Below are positions 7,566-15,238 of a stretch of DNA of 20,661 bases, one piece after another. Position 1 is the first letter of the stretch, and every line of letters begins with the position of its first letter. The position numbers and the translations under genes are program-made. The DNA comes from Dehalococcoidia bacterium (GTDB taxonomy: Bacteria > Chloroflexota > Dehalococcoidia > JACVQG01 > JAHKAY01), in contig JASLXN010000003.1 of assembly GCA_030740315.1 (NCBI GenBank), positions 2,007 through 22,667 of the forward strand. Reading direction: 5' to 3'. The notes under the pieces were generated by a model that was given only the letters and a program-made list of their open reading frames with translations, was not told where the DNA came from and did not search any database.

Positions 7566-8008
7566 CAATTGTTCTTTTCCAATAACTGGAGGAGTCGTGC
7601 TGGGGTAACGATGTGTAGCGCAGACTTCCGCGCGATGTCGGGGTCCTCCAGAAAATGCCTGTTCCCGGCGACCAGATAATCGGGTTGGGCTGCTATCGCT
7701 GTGGCCAGGATGCTGGTGTCAACTATGTGCACTACATCGGCCCAGCGGGCCACCTTAGCGGAGGTTGGGTCTTTGACGGTTTCTGGCGGGGAAATCATAA
7801 GCAGCCTCCTCACGCCAGGGAGGGCACCGGGGAGCTTTTCCCTGATGATGCTTGCTACTTACTCTAATACTTGCTGCGATATGACCACCTTTAGTCTACC
7901 GTCGATGAAACGCTCTAATATGACCCCCGTTGACTTTTCTGAGGAATACATCCCGTAGAATATGACATTGCTATCCAAGAAGATACGAGGTTTAGGACTG
8001 GGCCACAT
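7556..8008 (-). pseudogene. PIN-domain toxin (VapC-like), interrupted by in-frame TAA
   Basis: A complete PIN-domain reading frame of 150 codons apart from one TAA at codon 50 (7859-7861). PIN toxins are metal-dependent RNases. The acidic residues sit where expected: Asp12 in RIFLDSNVIFYG, Glu49 in VVISQQVLE just before the stop, and the Asp of VDTSILATAIAAQPDYLV followed by AGNRHFLEDPD. Sequence on both sides of the TAA is in the same frame and continues the fold (VASIIREKLPG). A single base change from GAA or another sense codon would explain it. The start at 8008 has GGGAG 4 bases upstream and overlaps the antitoxin end by 17 bases, the usual arrangement in such operons. As written, the product would be an inactive 49-residue fragment. 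Confidence 0.8.
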
Positions 8009-8274
8009 CGGGCTCCCTGGAAGATTCCTGCCTCGGTCGGCGGCCCGTATTTTGGAGTTCTTCTTCGGTGATTCCTGAGCGTTTGAAGGCGTCACGGATC
8101 TCTGGGCCTCCAGGGCAACCGGCCTTTCTGGGCCTACCTATCGAGGTGGAGGTCTCCACTGAGTAACTCAAGCGTGTCGCCCGGCCTGATATCCAACTGT
8201 TCAAACACTTTTATAGGAAGTGTAATCTGGCGCTTGGGGCGTAGCACCACATCTCTCGCTTTTCTCTCGGCCAT
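7992..8274 (-). pseudogene. AbrB/MazE-type antitoxin, frameshifted
   Basis: The first frame, from ATG 8274, gives a SpoVT/AbrB-like DNA-binding domain (DVVLRPKRQITLPIKVFEQL, then DIRPGDTLEL) and stops at TAG 8134-8136 after 46 residues. The adjacent frame continues as EIRDAFKRSGITEEELQ and ends at 7992, which looks like the C-terminal toxin-binding part of the same family. One base gained or two lost near 8140-8170 accounts for the break. GGAGG lies 9 bases before the ATG. Antitoxins of this type normally neutralise the PIN toxin encoded next and repress the operon. With both genes broken, the module looks dead. Confidence 0.7.
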
Positions 8275-8303
8275 CTGCCGATACCTCCTCCGTCTGACTT
8301 AGG

Positions 8304-8316
8304 ATGTCTAACATCA
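8304..8316. promoter_or_regulatory. Small dyad upstream of the antitoxin gene
   Basis: GATGT-CTA-ACATC is a perfect 5-base inverted repeat 30 bases upstream of the antitoxin ATG. AbrB-type antitoxins commonly autoregulate by binding such sites. Its short length means chance is a real possibility. Confidence 0.25.
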
Positions 8317-8433
8317 GATATCTTAAGTATCTTGGAGAATTGAAGGCCTGCCAACCCTTGCTCTGTCTCAGCAGGAGAGGGTGTGTATAGAAGAGTAGCG
8401 GAGAACATGTATCAAACAAAAAGGGGCCGGTAT

Positions 8434-8736
8434 CTAACCTCCGGCGAAGGCGGGTAAAAACCTCAGCTTATCGCCGTCGTGGAGAACGGTGTTAAGCCCA
8501 TCCACCAGTTCGAGTAGCCTATCATTGTAGATGACAGTTACCTGCCTGGATAGCTCCTGTGTCTGGCGGTCAAAGATGACCTCTCGGAATACCCGGTGCC
8601 TTTCACACATGCGGCCCAGGAAGTCCTTCACCGCTTCCGCTCCCCCCACCTCCTCCTCTAGAGTAATACGACGGAACCCTGTATGCTCCTCTTGGTGGCT
8701 GAGCCAAGGCCATAGCTCTACGCGGACCTTTCCCAT
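8434..8736 (-). CDS. MoaD/ThiS family sulfur carrier protein
   Basis: A 100-residue ubiquitin-fold sulfur carrier ending in the diagnostic C-terminal Gly-Gly (FLPAFAGG), where an E1-like enzyme would form a thiocarboxylate. The preceding LNTVLHDGDKLRFLPAFAGG is typical of MoaD. MoaD donates sulfur for the dithiolene of molybdopterin or tungstopterin. It is divergent from the aldehyde ferredoxin oxidoreductase operon that begins at 8983, which supports a role in making that enzyme's cofactor. AAGGAG lies 8 bases upstream of the ATG. It is somewhat longer than standard MoaD (about 80 residues) because of an insertion around residues 15-35. A role with a different sulfur pathway cannot be excluded. 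Confidence 0.87.
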   Translation of the reverse strand: MGKVRVELWPWLSHQEEHTGFRRITLEEEVGGAEAVKDFLGRMCERHRVFREVIFDRQTQELSRQVTVIYNDRLLELVDGLNTVLHDGDKLRFLPAFAGG

Positions 8737-8850
8737 GTGATGGACTCCTTAACAAATAACAACCTCTATCTTACCTCAGTTAGTCTTATCTGTACAGGGG
8801 AGGCATGGATTAGACTGGACACAAATGGCTATGCAACGACCTTTCCTGCT

Positions 8851-8890
8851 CCAGCTGCCCTCCATATCCGGTTGACGGAAGGCAGGCTGG
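8851..8890. promoter_or_regulatory. Imperfect inverted repeat overlapping the -35 of the AOR operon
   Basis: CCAGCTGCCCTCC (8851-8863) pairs with GGAAGGCAGGCTGG (8877-8890), with one mismatch and one bulge, around a 13-base centre. It straddles the putative -35 hexamer at 8872-8877, as a repressor or activator site for the downstream redox operon would. It could also form an RNA hairpin if transcription starts further upstream. Confidence 0.4.
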
Positions 8891-8900
8891 AGGCTACCAT
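8872..8900 (+). promoter_or_regulatory. Candidate sigma70-type promoter for the ferredoxin-AOR operon
   Basis: TTGACG (8872-8877), a 17-base spacer and TACCAT (8895-8900) match the -35/-10 pattern at 5/6 and 4/6 positions. Transcription would begin near 8907, leaving a leader of about 75 bases before the ferredoxin ATG. The weak -10 and the overlapping dyad suggest a regulated promoter. Confidence 0.4.
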
Positions 8901-8982
8901 ATAGTGCATATCCAGGAAAGTGTCACTCACGTAAGGGGCGTCCCGGTAAGAGTCGCTCAAGTACGAGTCACAAGGAGAAGAT

Positions 8983-9453
8983 ATGGGACAGATGCTCATC
9001 GTTGACCCTGCTAGGTGCACCGGGTGCCGTAGCTGCGAGACGGCGTGCTCCACCTTCAGAGAGGGAGAGAGCAGCCTGTACAAATGTCGTGTCAAAGTTG
9101 TCCGCTTCCCGGAGGAGCTTTTCTTCTATCCGGTAGTATGCCAGCAGTGCGAAACGCCCCTTTGCGCCGTTCCCTGTCCCACCAACGCCTTGCAGAAGGA
9201 CAACCAGACGGGCTTGGTGGAGCTAATCCGAGATAGGTGCGTGGGCTGCAAGATGTGCGTTACCGCCTGCCCCTTCGGGGCCATCACCCTGGTGGACGGA
9301 TACCCTATCAAGTGCGACCTATGCGACGGGGAGCCGGCCTGCACCAGGCTCTGCGAGCCTGGTGCCATAACCTTGGGCGATGATGAGAGAATGGGGCAGA
9401 CCCAGCGTCTGCTTTTGGCGGGCAAGGTGCGGGAAGCCTACCTAGCTAAGTGA
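8983..9453 (+). CDS. 4Fe-4S polyferredoxin, electron-transfer subunit (HycB/AorB-like)
   Basis: A 156-residue iron-sulfur protein with 16 cluster cysteines in four groups: Cys12/15/18/22, 53/56/61/65, 86/89/92/96 and 111/114/120/124. This is the layout of four-cluster subunits that accompany molybdenum, tungsten or hydrogenase enzymes (HycB, DmsB-like). There is no signal peptide, so it works in the cytoplasm. It is the first gene of the redox operon and ends 12 bases before the FAD oxidoreductase. It probably carries electrons between the tungsten enzyme encoded at 10710-12623 and that flavoprotein or another acceptor. AAGGAG lies 6 bases before the ATG. Confidence 0.92.
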   Translation: MGQMLIVDPARCTGCRSCETACSTFREGESSLYKCRVKVVRFPEELFFYPVVCQQCETPLCAVPCPTNALQKDNQTGLVELIRDRCVGCKMCVTACPFGAITLVDGYPIKCDLCDGEPACTRLCEPGAITLGDDERMGQTQRLLLAGKVREAYLAK

Positions 9454-9465
9454 AGTAAGTAACCG

Positions 9466-10713
9466 TTGAAACATCTGGTAATCACGGGCAACGGAGGGGC
9501 CGCGTTGAATGCAATGAGGGCCGTACGGAGCGTTTCAAGGTCCCACCGCATTACCCTTATCTCCGGTGAGGACTGCCCCGCCTACTCACCGGTACTTACC
9601 ACCCACTACCTAGGCGGCACCATACCCTACCGGAAGATGTTCATATGTAACCGGAACTTCTACCAGCGGCATGGTGTAAAGACTATGCTAGGGGAAAGGG
9701 TGGTGGCAGTGGAGCCTGAAAGCCGGCGGGTGGTTCTGGTGGGTGGGCAGGCCGTGCCTTACGACGAGTTGCTGGTGGCTACAGGCTCCAGTGTGGCCGT
9801 GCCTCCCATTTCCGGTGCCGGTGAATGTCTGACACTGTGGAGCGCTGCGGACGCCCGCCGCATAAAAGGGGTGTCTCAGGCCGCAGGTACGGTGGCGGTG
9901 GTGGGGGCGGGCCTTATCGGCCTGCAGATTGTGGACGCCCTGTGGCGACGAAAGAAAAAGATGATCGTAATAGAGATGGAGGACAGGGTGCTGCCCCGAG
10001 TGATGGATGCGGAAGGAGCGGCAATACTGCAGGAGCTGCTGGAAGGTGCCGGGGTGCAGCTACGGCTGGGCCAACAGGTGCTGGAGGTTGCCCAGAGGGG
10101 TGGAAGAAAAGGGCTGTTACTAAGCTCCGGGGAGACGGTGGAAGCGGATGTGGTGGTCTTCGCCACAGGCGTCCGTCCCAATACCGGCCTTTTGGAGGAA
10201 AGTGGAGTGGCGCTATCCCCCGGTGTAACGGTGGATGAGGGGGGGCGAACTAACATCGAGCATATTTATGCTGCTGGTGATGTGGCCCAGGGCACAAACC
10301 CGATTACCGGACGCATTCAGGTGAACGCCACTTGGACCAACGCCGTTGAAGGTGGATGGGTGGCAGGGTTGAACATGGCGGGGAGCAGTGGCTTCTTACG
10401 CTGGCGGGCCGTCAGAGTCAACATACTCAGCCCCCTGGGGCTACCTGTAGCCTCCCTGGGGGAGGTAGAACCGCGTGAGGCCGGGTATGACGAAGTGGTT
10501 CGCCGTAATGGCTCCACATATCGGAAACTGGTGTTCCACCGCCACCACCTGGTGGGGGCGGTGCTGGTGGGTGAGGTGGAGGCGGTGGGTATTCTGAGGC
10601 ACTTTATGGGCCGGGGGCAACTGCCCCTCGCAGTTGAGGCCAGGCTCAGGCGGCGCTCCCCGTTTCACGCCGCCGGTGGGCCGTGGGAGCCCTGTCAACA
10701 GGAGGTAATATGA
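9466..10713 (+). CDS. FAD-dependent pyridine nucleotide-disulfide oxidoreductase family protein
   Basis: A 415-residue two-dinucleotide-fold flavoprotein related to rubredoxin reductases, NADH oxidases and NirB-like FAD subunits. The first FAD fold is unusual (ITGNGGAALNA, residues 6-16), the second nucleotide fold is standard (VVGAGLIGLQ, 145-154), and VVFATGVRPNTGLLEESG and IYAAGDVAQG mark the C-terminal FAD site. There is no CxxxxC redox disulfide, so it probably moves electrons between NAD(P)H and an iron-sulfur partner. The TTG at 9466 is the start most consistent with the short gap after the ferredoxin gene; its ribosome site is weak. Its TGA overlaps the ATG of the AOR gene (ATGA), implying coupled translation. 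Confidence 0.88.
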   Translation: MKHLVITGNGGAALNAMRAVRSVSRSHRITLISGEDCPAYSPVLTTHYLGGTIPYRKMFICNRNFYQRHGVKTMLGERVVAVEPESRRVVLVGGQAVPYDELLVATGSSVAVPPISGAGECLTLWSAADARRIKGVSQAAGTVAVVGAGLIGLQIVDALWRRKKKMIVIEMEDRVLPRVMDAEGAAILQELLEGAGVQLRLGQQVLEVAQRGGRKGLLLSSGETVEADVVVFATGVRPNTGLLEESGVALSPGVTVDEGGRTNIEHIYAAGDVAQGTNPITGRIQVNATWTNAVEGGWVAGLNMAGSSGFLRWRAVRVNILSPLGLPVASLGEVEPREAGYDEVVRRNGSTYRKLVFHRHHLVGAVLVGEVEAVGILRHFMGRGQLPLAVEARLRRRSPFHAAGGPWEPCQQEVI

Positions 10714-12623
10714 CAACCGCCGGATTAGATCGGTACCAGGGACGCATCCTCAGGGTGGATCTGAGCCGAAGCGAAGTGGAGACCGTCAAGATGGACGCCG
10801 AGACAGTACGCCAGTGCCTGGGGGGTGCCTGCCTCGGGGCCAAGCTCCTGTATGATGAGGTGCCGCCGGGGGTGGAATGGGATGACCCTCAGAACTGTCT
10901 TATCATCGCCTCCGGCCCCTTGGGGGGGACTCCGGTACCCGGATCGGGCACCTTCACCGTGCTGGCCAAAGGGGCCATGACAGGGGGCGCCGGACTCACA
11001 CAGGCCAACGGCTACTTCGGAGCCTACCTTCGTCACAGCGGATTCGACGCGGTTATGGTTGTGGGCGCGGCATCCAACCTTTCCTATCTGTATATACATG
11101 ATGGCACCGCCGAGCTTCGAGACGCCGCTGAGTTAAAGGGCAAAGACACTTGGGAAACCTCGGACATGGTCTCTCAGGTGGTGGGTGGGGACAGGGATGC
11201 TAGCGTGGTAAGTATTGGCCCCGCAGGTGAGAACATGGTGCGCTTCGCCGGGGTGTTCTGTGACAAGGGGCACGCCGCTGCCCACAACGGGGTGGGAGCG
11301 GTGATGGGTTCCAAGAACCTGAAGGCCATGGTGGCCGTTGCTGGCAGGACCGGTATTCCCATCAAGGACGGCCGTCGGCTGGTTGAGATGGTAGCGGAGC
11401 TCAGCTCCAACATCCGCGGCGGTAGTGCCAATCTTGTCGGAGCAACTGGTGCCATTTCTATCTACAACTGGGGAACCCTTAACGGCATTCAGCGTGGTGT
11501 GGAGGGAGGGGCTACCCTGCCCGTACGGAACTATACCACCAACATCTACGACATTGAGCAGGAGGAGTTGCAGAAGTACAGCGGCTCCTATATACGCAGT
11601 GAATTCCAGGCAAAACGCGCCCCTTGCTTCGGCTGCCTCATGCACCATGTCCACGCCCTTACCGTACCCGACGGACCCCACAAAGGCAAGGTGGTGGACG
11701 AGCCGGAGTACGAGGGGCTGGCGGCCTGGGGTCCGGTTACCGGCCAGACCGATGTTACCTGGTCAGTGGTGCTCAACGACCTGGCGGACCGCCTGGGTGT
11801 GGACACCAATGAAGGTGGTTGGGTGGTGGGCTTGGCCATGGAGTGCTTCGAAAAGGGGATTATCACCACCAAGGATACCGATGGTCTGGAGCTGACCTGG
11901 GGCAACGGCGAGGCTACCTATGAGCTTTTGCATAGAATCGCCCGCCGGGAGGGTATAGGCAATATCTTGGCGGAGGGTGCAATGCGGGCCGCTGGAGAGT
12001 TCGGTGGCAAGGCTCCTGACTTCGCCGTACACAGTCTCAAGGGCAGCAGTCCCAGGGGGCACGACCACCGGGCGGTGTGGTCTGAGCTTTTTGACACCAG
12101 TGTCTCTAACACAGGCACCCTTGAGTCCGGTGGTATTGCCCAGGTCATGAGTGTCTCCAAGTCCCTTGGCCTTCCCAAATTTGACCGCTTTGACCCGGAG
12201 GGGACGGCTACCCTCAACGCCCTTATGAAGGGGGCCATGTTGTTTGAGGACTCTCTGGGGATATGCCGGTTCATCACCAGTTCTGATATTAAACTCTTGA
12301 CCGAAATACTGGAAGCGGCTACGGGTTGGCAACTATCTACGGACGATGCCATGACCATAGGACGCCGCGCGGCCAACCGGCTGCGGGTTTTCAACCTTAG
12401 GCACGGTATTCCACCCGAGATGGATCGCCCCTCCTCACGATATGGGTCGGCCCCGGTCGACGGCCCGGTGGAGGGAAAGTCCGCCATGCCGGAGTGGGAT
12501 AACATGCTCCGGGTATACTATGAGAAAATGGGTTGGGATGAGAGGGGCATCCCCCTGCCCGATACTCTGCGGGACTTGGGACTGGCCGACCTGATCCCCC
12601 ACCTCAAGTCTCTGGGACGCTAG
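10710..12623 (+). CDS. Aldehyde ferredoxin oxidoreductase family protein (tungsten-pterin enzyme)
   Basis: A 637-residue AOR-family protein. Family members oxidise aldehydes to acids, or reduce acids or aromatic acyl-CoAs, using a tungsten bis-pterin and one 4Fe-4S cluster. The N-terminal domain is clear (GRILRVDLS, then GGACLGAKLLYDEVP and GPLGGTPVPGSGTF). AHNGVGAVMGSKNLKA (191-206), EPEYEGLAAWGP (331-342), DRLGVDTNEGGW (360-371), RGHDHRAVW (449-457) and SLGICRF (515-521) are pterin, active-site and last-cysteine regions. The cluster site reads Cys306-x-x-Cys309-x-x-x-His313, where AOR usually has a third Cys; Cys519 is present. GGAGG lies 4 bases before the ATG, which overlaps the previous gene. 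The substrate is unknown. Confidence 0.9.
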   Translation: MTTAGLDRYQGRILRVDLSRSEVETVKMDAETVRQCLGGACLGAKLLYDEVPPGVEWDDPQNCLIIASGPLGGTPVPGSGTFTVLAKGAMTGGAGLTQANGYFGAYLRHSGFDAVMVVGAASNLSYLYIHDGTAELRDAAELKGKDTWETSDMVSQVVGGDRDASVVSIGPAGENMVRFAGVFCDKGHAAAHNGVGAVMGSKNLKAMVAVAGRTGIPIKDGRRLVEMVAELSSNIRGGSANLVGATGAISIYNWGTLNGIQRGVEGGATLPVRNYTTNIYDIEQEELQKYSGSYIRSEFQAKRAPCFGCLMHHVHALTVPDGPHKGKVVDEPEYEGLAAWGPVTGQTDVTWSVVLNDLADRLGVDTNEGGWVVGLAMECFEKGIITTKDTDGLELTWGNGEATYELLHRIARREGIGNILAEGAMRAAGEFGGKAPDFAVHSLKGSSPRGHDHRAVWSELFDTSVSNTGTLESGGIAQVMSVSKSLGLPKFDRFDPEGTATLNALMKGAMLFEDSLGICRFITSSDIKLLTEILEAATGWQLSTDDAMTIGRRAANRLRVFNLRHGIPPEMDRPSSRYGSAPVDGPVEGKSAMPEWDNMLRVYYEKMGWDERGIPLPDTLRDLGLADLIPHLKSLGR

Positions 12624-12638
12624 CCTGAAGAGGACGGT

Positions 12639-13823
12639 ATGCTTGAATTAGCAAAGGGTGTTTACTGGGTGGGGGCGATGGACTGGGGCCTGAGGGACTT
12701 CCACGGCTACGCTACCCCTAGGGGTACCACTTACAATGCATATCTGATAGTAGACGAAAAGACCGCCCTTATAGATGGCGTCAAGGCCCCCTTCAAGGAC
12801 GAATTGTTCCGCAACATTACCGAGATATGCGACCCGTCGGCTATAGACTATGTGATTTCCCTGCATGTGGAGCGTGACCACTCCTCCGCCCTCCCTTTCG
12901 TTATGGAGCGGGCGCCGGGGGCCACACTGGTCACCACGGAGAGGTTTGGCGAGCAGGGCCTAGAGGCCAACTTCCACCGGGGATGGCGTTTCCACTCGGT
13001 TAAGGACGGTGACCGTCTCTCCCTGGGCTGGAGACATATCAGCTTCATAGCAACCCCCTTGGCACACTGGCCGGACAGCATGATGGCTTACTTGGAGGAG
13101 GACTCCGTGCTGTTCTCTTCCGATCTCTACGGCCAGCACCTAGCCACATCGCCCCGCTTCGCAGATCAGGTGGCATCAGAGATATTGAGACCGGAGGCCG
13201 CCAAGTACTACGCCAACATCTTCATGCCTTATTCCTCCCAGGCGGGCCGGGCACTGGAGAAGACGCGGGCACTGGCCCCAAAGCTAATCGTTCCCAGTCA
13301 TGGGTTGATGTGGCGCAAGGACATGGATTGGGTGCTGGAGTCCTATGGACGCTGGACTCAGGGACTTACCGTGCCCAGGGTGGTGGTGGTCTACGATACC
13401 ATGTACGGCAGCACCGAGATGATGGCCCAAGCCATGCGTCAAGGGGCGGAGGGTGAGGGCGTAGAAGTGCAGCTTTACCGGCTGACCGGCTCCAGCGCGA
13501 GCGACATAATGGCCCATATACTGGAGGCCGGAGCGGTGTGTATCGGGTCGCCGGTGCTTCACGGCGGGATATACCCTACCGTGGCAGCCTTCCTCTCATA
13601 CCTGCGGGGGTTCAGGCCGAAGGGCAAGCTGGGGGTAGCCTTCTCATCTTACGGCTGGGTGGGGATAGCAGCCAAGGCGATCAGCCAAGAGATGGAGGAC
13701 GCCGGTATGGAGGTGGTGCAGCCCTCCTTGGAGGCCAACTTCGTGCCTGATGAAGAGGCCCTGGATAGGTGTCGCCAGGCGGCTGCCGTTGTAGCACGGC
13801 GAGTGAAGGCCGCCGCAGCCTAA
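12639..13823 (+). CDS. fprA: FprA-type flavodiiron protein (O2/NO reductase)
   Basis: A 394-residue A-type flavoprotein: an N-terminal metallo-beta-lactamase-like diiron domain (to about 245) and a C-terminal flavodoxin domain. The diiron ligands are complete: His76-x-Glu78-x-Asp80-His81 (HVERDH), His143 (LAHWPD), Asp162 (SSDLYG) and His221 (PSHGLMW). FMN binding is seen in VVYDTMYGSTEMMA (250-263) and AFSSYGWVG. Such cytoplasmic proteins reduce O2 to water or NO to N2O with electrons from rubredoxin or other donors. No rubredoxin domain is fused. The gene lies 15 bases after the AOR gene, so the operon can both make low-potential electrons and dispose of O2 that would damage the tungsten and iron-sulfur centres. 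Confidence 0.93.
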   Translation: MLELAKGVYWVGAMDWGLRDFHGYATPRGTTYNAYLIVDEKTALIDGVKAPFKDELFRNITEICDPSAIDYVISLHVERDHSSALPFVMERAPGATLVTTERFGEQGLEANFHRGWRFHSVKDGDRLSLGWRHISFIATPLAHWPDSMMAYLEEDSVLFSSDLYGQHLATSPRFADQVASEILRPEAAKYYANIFMPYSSQAGRALEKTRALAPKLIVPSHGLMWRKDMDWVLESYGRWTQGLTVPRVVVVYDTMYGSTEMMAQAMRQGAEGEGVEVQLYRLTGSSASDIMAHILEAGAVCIGSPVLHGGIYPTVAAFLSYLRGFRPKGKLGVAFSSYGWVGIAAKAISQEMEDAGMEVVQPSLEANFVPDEEALDRCRQAAAVVARRVKAAAA

Positions 13824-13834
13824 GGGTGGTGAGC

Positions 13835-14125
13835 ATGGCCGCAGAGGCCCATTCGGTTCAATTCTATACAAAGGCGGAGTGCCACCTTTGTGATGACGCC
13901 CGCTGTATGCTGTTGAGCTTGGGCAGTCGCTACCCTCTGAGCGTCGCCGAGGTAGACATAACTTCAGATGAAGCCTTGCTCTGGAGCTACGGGGAGGCCA
14001 TACCGGTGATAGTGGTGGACGGCCAGTTCACCCTGGCGGGACGCATTGCTGAGGTCGACCTGGAGGAGTGGCTAGAGGAGTTTCCTGTCAGGCCCCCCAG
14101 GCGCATCGGTGGTGTGGGGGCATAG
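13835..14125 (+). CDS. Small glutaredoxin-like thiol-disulfide protein (DUF836 type)
   Basis: A 96-residue thioredoxin-fold protein with an N-terminal CxxC: Cys16 and Cys19 in YTKAECHLCDDA. The fold continues through SVAEVDITSD, the cis-Pro segment GEAIPVIVVDG and GRIAEVDLEEWL. This matches short glutaredoxin-like proteins of the DUF836 group, whose targets are mostly unknown. The ATG at 13835 follows GGTGGTGAGC and lies 11 bases after the flavodiiron gene; a longer in-frame start at 13769 would overlap that gene and lacks support. As the last gene of the redox operon it may serve as a thiol partner or repair protein, for example with the TrxB-like reductase encoded at 5253. Confidence 0.8.
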   Translation: MAAEAHSVQFYTKAECHLCDDARCMLLSLGSRYPLSVAEVDITSDEALLWSYGEAIPVIVVDGQFTLAGRIAEVDLEEWLEEFPVRPPRRIGGVGA

Positions 14126-14197
14126 CCCGTGCAGCTATATACCGGGTTTGGGGGGAAGGGAAGAACAATCGTTGTCGAACCACCATATTCGGCCTCC

Positions 14198-14227
14198 TTG
14201 TCATTTTGTAGACCTCTGGTTTATAAT
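14198..14227 (+). promoter_or_regulatory. Consensus-like sigma70 promoter for the branched-chain aminotransferase
   Basis: TTGTCA (14198-14203), an 18-base spacer and a perfect TATAAT (14222-14227) form the strongest promoter match in the window. Transcription should start near 14234, giving a leader of about 25 bases before the ATG at 14260. It separates the aminotransferase from the redox operon upstream. Confidence 0.75.
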
Positions 14228-14259
14228 GTGGGCTTAGTCTGATAAGGGATTGGTGAATC

Positions 14260-15186
14260 ATGCCGCCTTTGGCCTATTTTGAGAACGAGTTCCAACCTGT
14301 CGCCGATTGCAAGATAAGCATCATGACCCATGCCCTCCACTACGGCACCGCCTGCTTTGAGGGGATACGGGTCAACTGGAACGATGTGGAGAGTGACCTG
14401 TACCTATTTCGTCTGCGGGAGCACCAGGCACGCCTGCTCAAGAGCTGCAAGGTGCTTAAGATAAACCTGCCGTATACCGTGCAGGAGTTGTGCGACCTGG
14501 CCGTTGAGCTGGCGCAGAGGAGCGGCTACAAAGAGGATGTGTATATCCGTCCTCTGGCCTACAAGAGTTCGGAGACCATAGGCCCTAAGCTGCACGCTCT
14601 GGAAGACGGCTTCTTCATGACCGTCACCCCCTTCCCTCCCTATTTAGATGTGGAGAAGGGTGTTAGGGCCTGCGTCTCGTCCTGGCGGCGGATTGATGAC
14701 ACCATGTTCCCGCCACGGGCCAAGGTCACCGGGCTGTATATCAACAGTGCCATCGCTAAGACCGATGCCGTGGACGCCGGCTACGATGAGGCCATATTGC
14801 TTACCGCCGACGGTCATATCTCTGAGGGCACCGGGCAGAACCTGATGATGATTCTGGACGGCAAGCTGGTCACGCCTCCTTCCAGCGATAATGTGCTGCT
14901 GGGCATTACCAAGGACACCATGATGACTCTGGCCCGCGATGAACTGGGGGTGGAGACCGAGGAACGCACCTTGGACCGTAGTGAACTATACATGGCGGAT
15001 GAGGCCTTCTTCACCGGCACCGCCTCCCATCTGACACCCATACTGGAGGTAGACAGCCGACCTGTGGGGAACGGCCAGATAGGGGAAATCACCCGCAAGC
15101 TCATGACGCTCTACTTTGACATCATTCGGGGCAAGAACGCTCGCTACAGGGAGCAGTGGTGCACCCCGGTATACCGCCGCTCCTGA
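14260..15186 (+). CDS. ilvE: Branched-chain amino acid aminotransferase
   Basis: A 308-residue class IV (fold type IV) PLP aminotransferase that transfers the amino group between glutamate and branched-chain 2-oxo acids in isoleucine, valine and leucine metabolism. Family signatures are HALHYGTACFEGIR (24-37), IRPLAYKSSETIG (96-108), the PLP lysine Lys155 in RAKVTGLYINSAIAKTDA, SEGTGQNLMMI (188-198) and FFTGTASHLTPI. The length is normal. It has its own strong promoter at 14198-14227 and a GGTG 5 bases before the ATG. A D-amino-acid or aminodeoxychorismate lyase role is less likely because the BCAT-type EGIR and substrate-loop sequences are well kept. Confidence 0.92.
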   Translation: MPPLAYFENEFQPVADCKISIMTHALHYGTACFEGIRVNWNDVESDLYLFRLREHQARLLKSCKVLKINLPYTVQELCDLAVELAQRSGYKEDVYIRPLAYKSSETIGPKLHALEDGFFMTVTPFPPYLDVEKGVRACVSSWRRIDDTMFPPRAKVTGLYINSAIAKTDAVDAGYDEAILLTADGHISEGTGQNLMMILDGKLVTPPSSDNVLLGITKDTMMTLARDELGVETEERTLDRSELYMADEAFFTGTASHLTPILEVDSRPVGNGQIGEITRKLMTLYFDIIRGKNARYREQWCTPVYRRS

Positions 15187-15238
15187 AGTTACGGTAACCT
15201 TTTCGGCGCGCATTGCGCCCTTGACTCCCGATTTTGGG

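Noticed and set aside
8922..8981. CRISPR-like short repeats
   Set aside because: The 15-base units are degenerate, contiguous and without spacers, so this is not a CRISPR array.
8829..9095. 88-residue minus-strand open frame across the redox operon promoter
   Set aside because: It overlaps the ferredoxin start and the promoter region antisense; its Ser-Asp-rich repeats simply reflect the 15-base leader repeats.
11763..12332. 189-residue minus-strand open frame antisense to the AOR gene
   Set aside because: It is an antisense shadow of a GC-rich conserved gene, with no recognisable motif or ribosome site.
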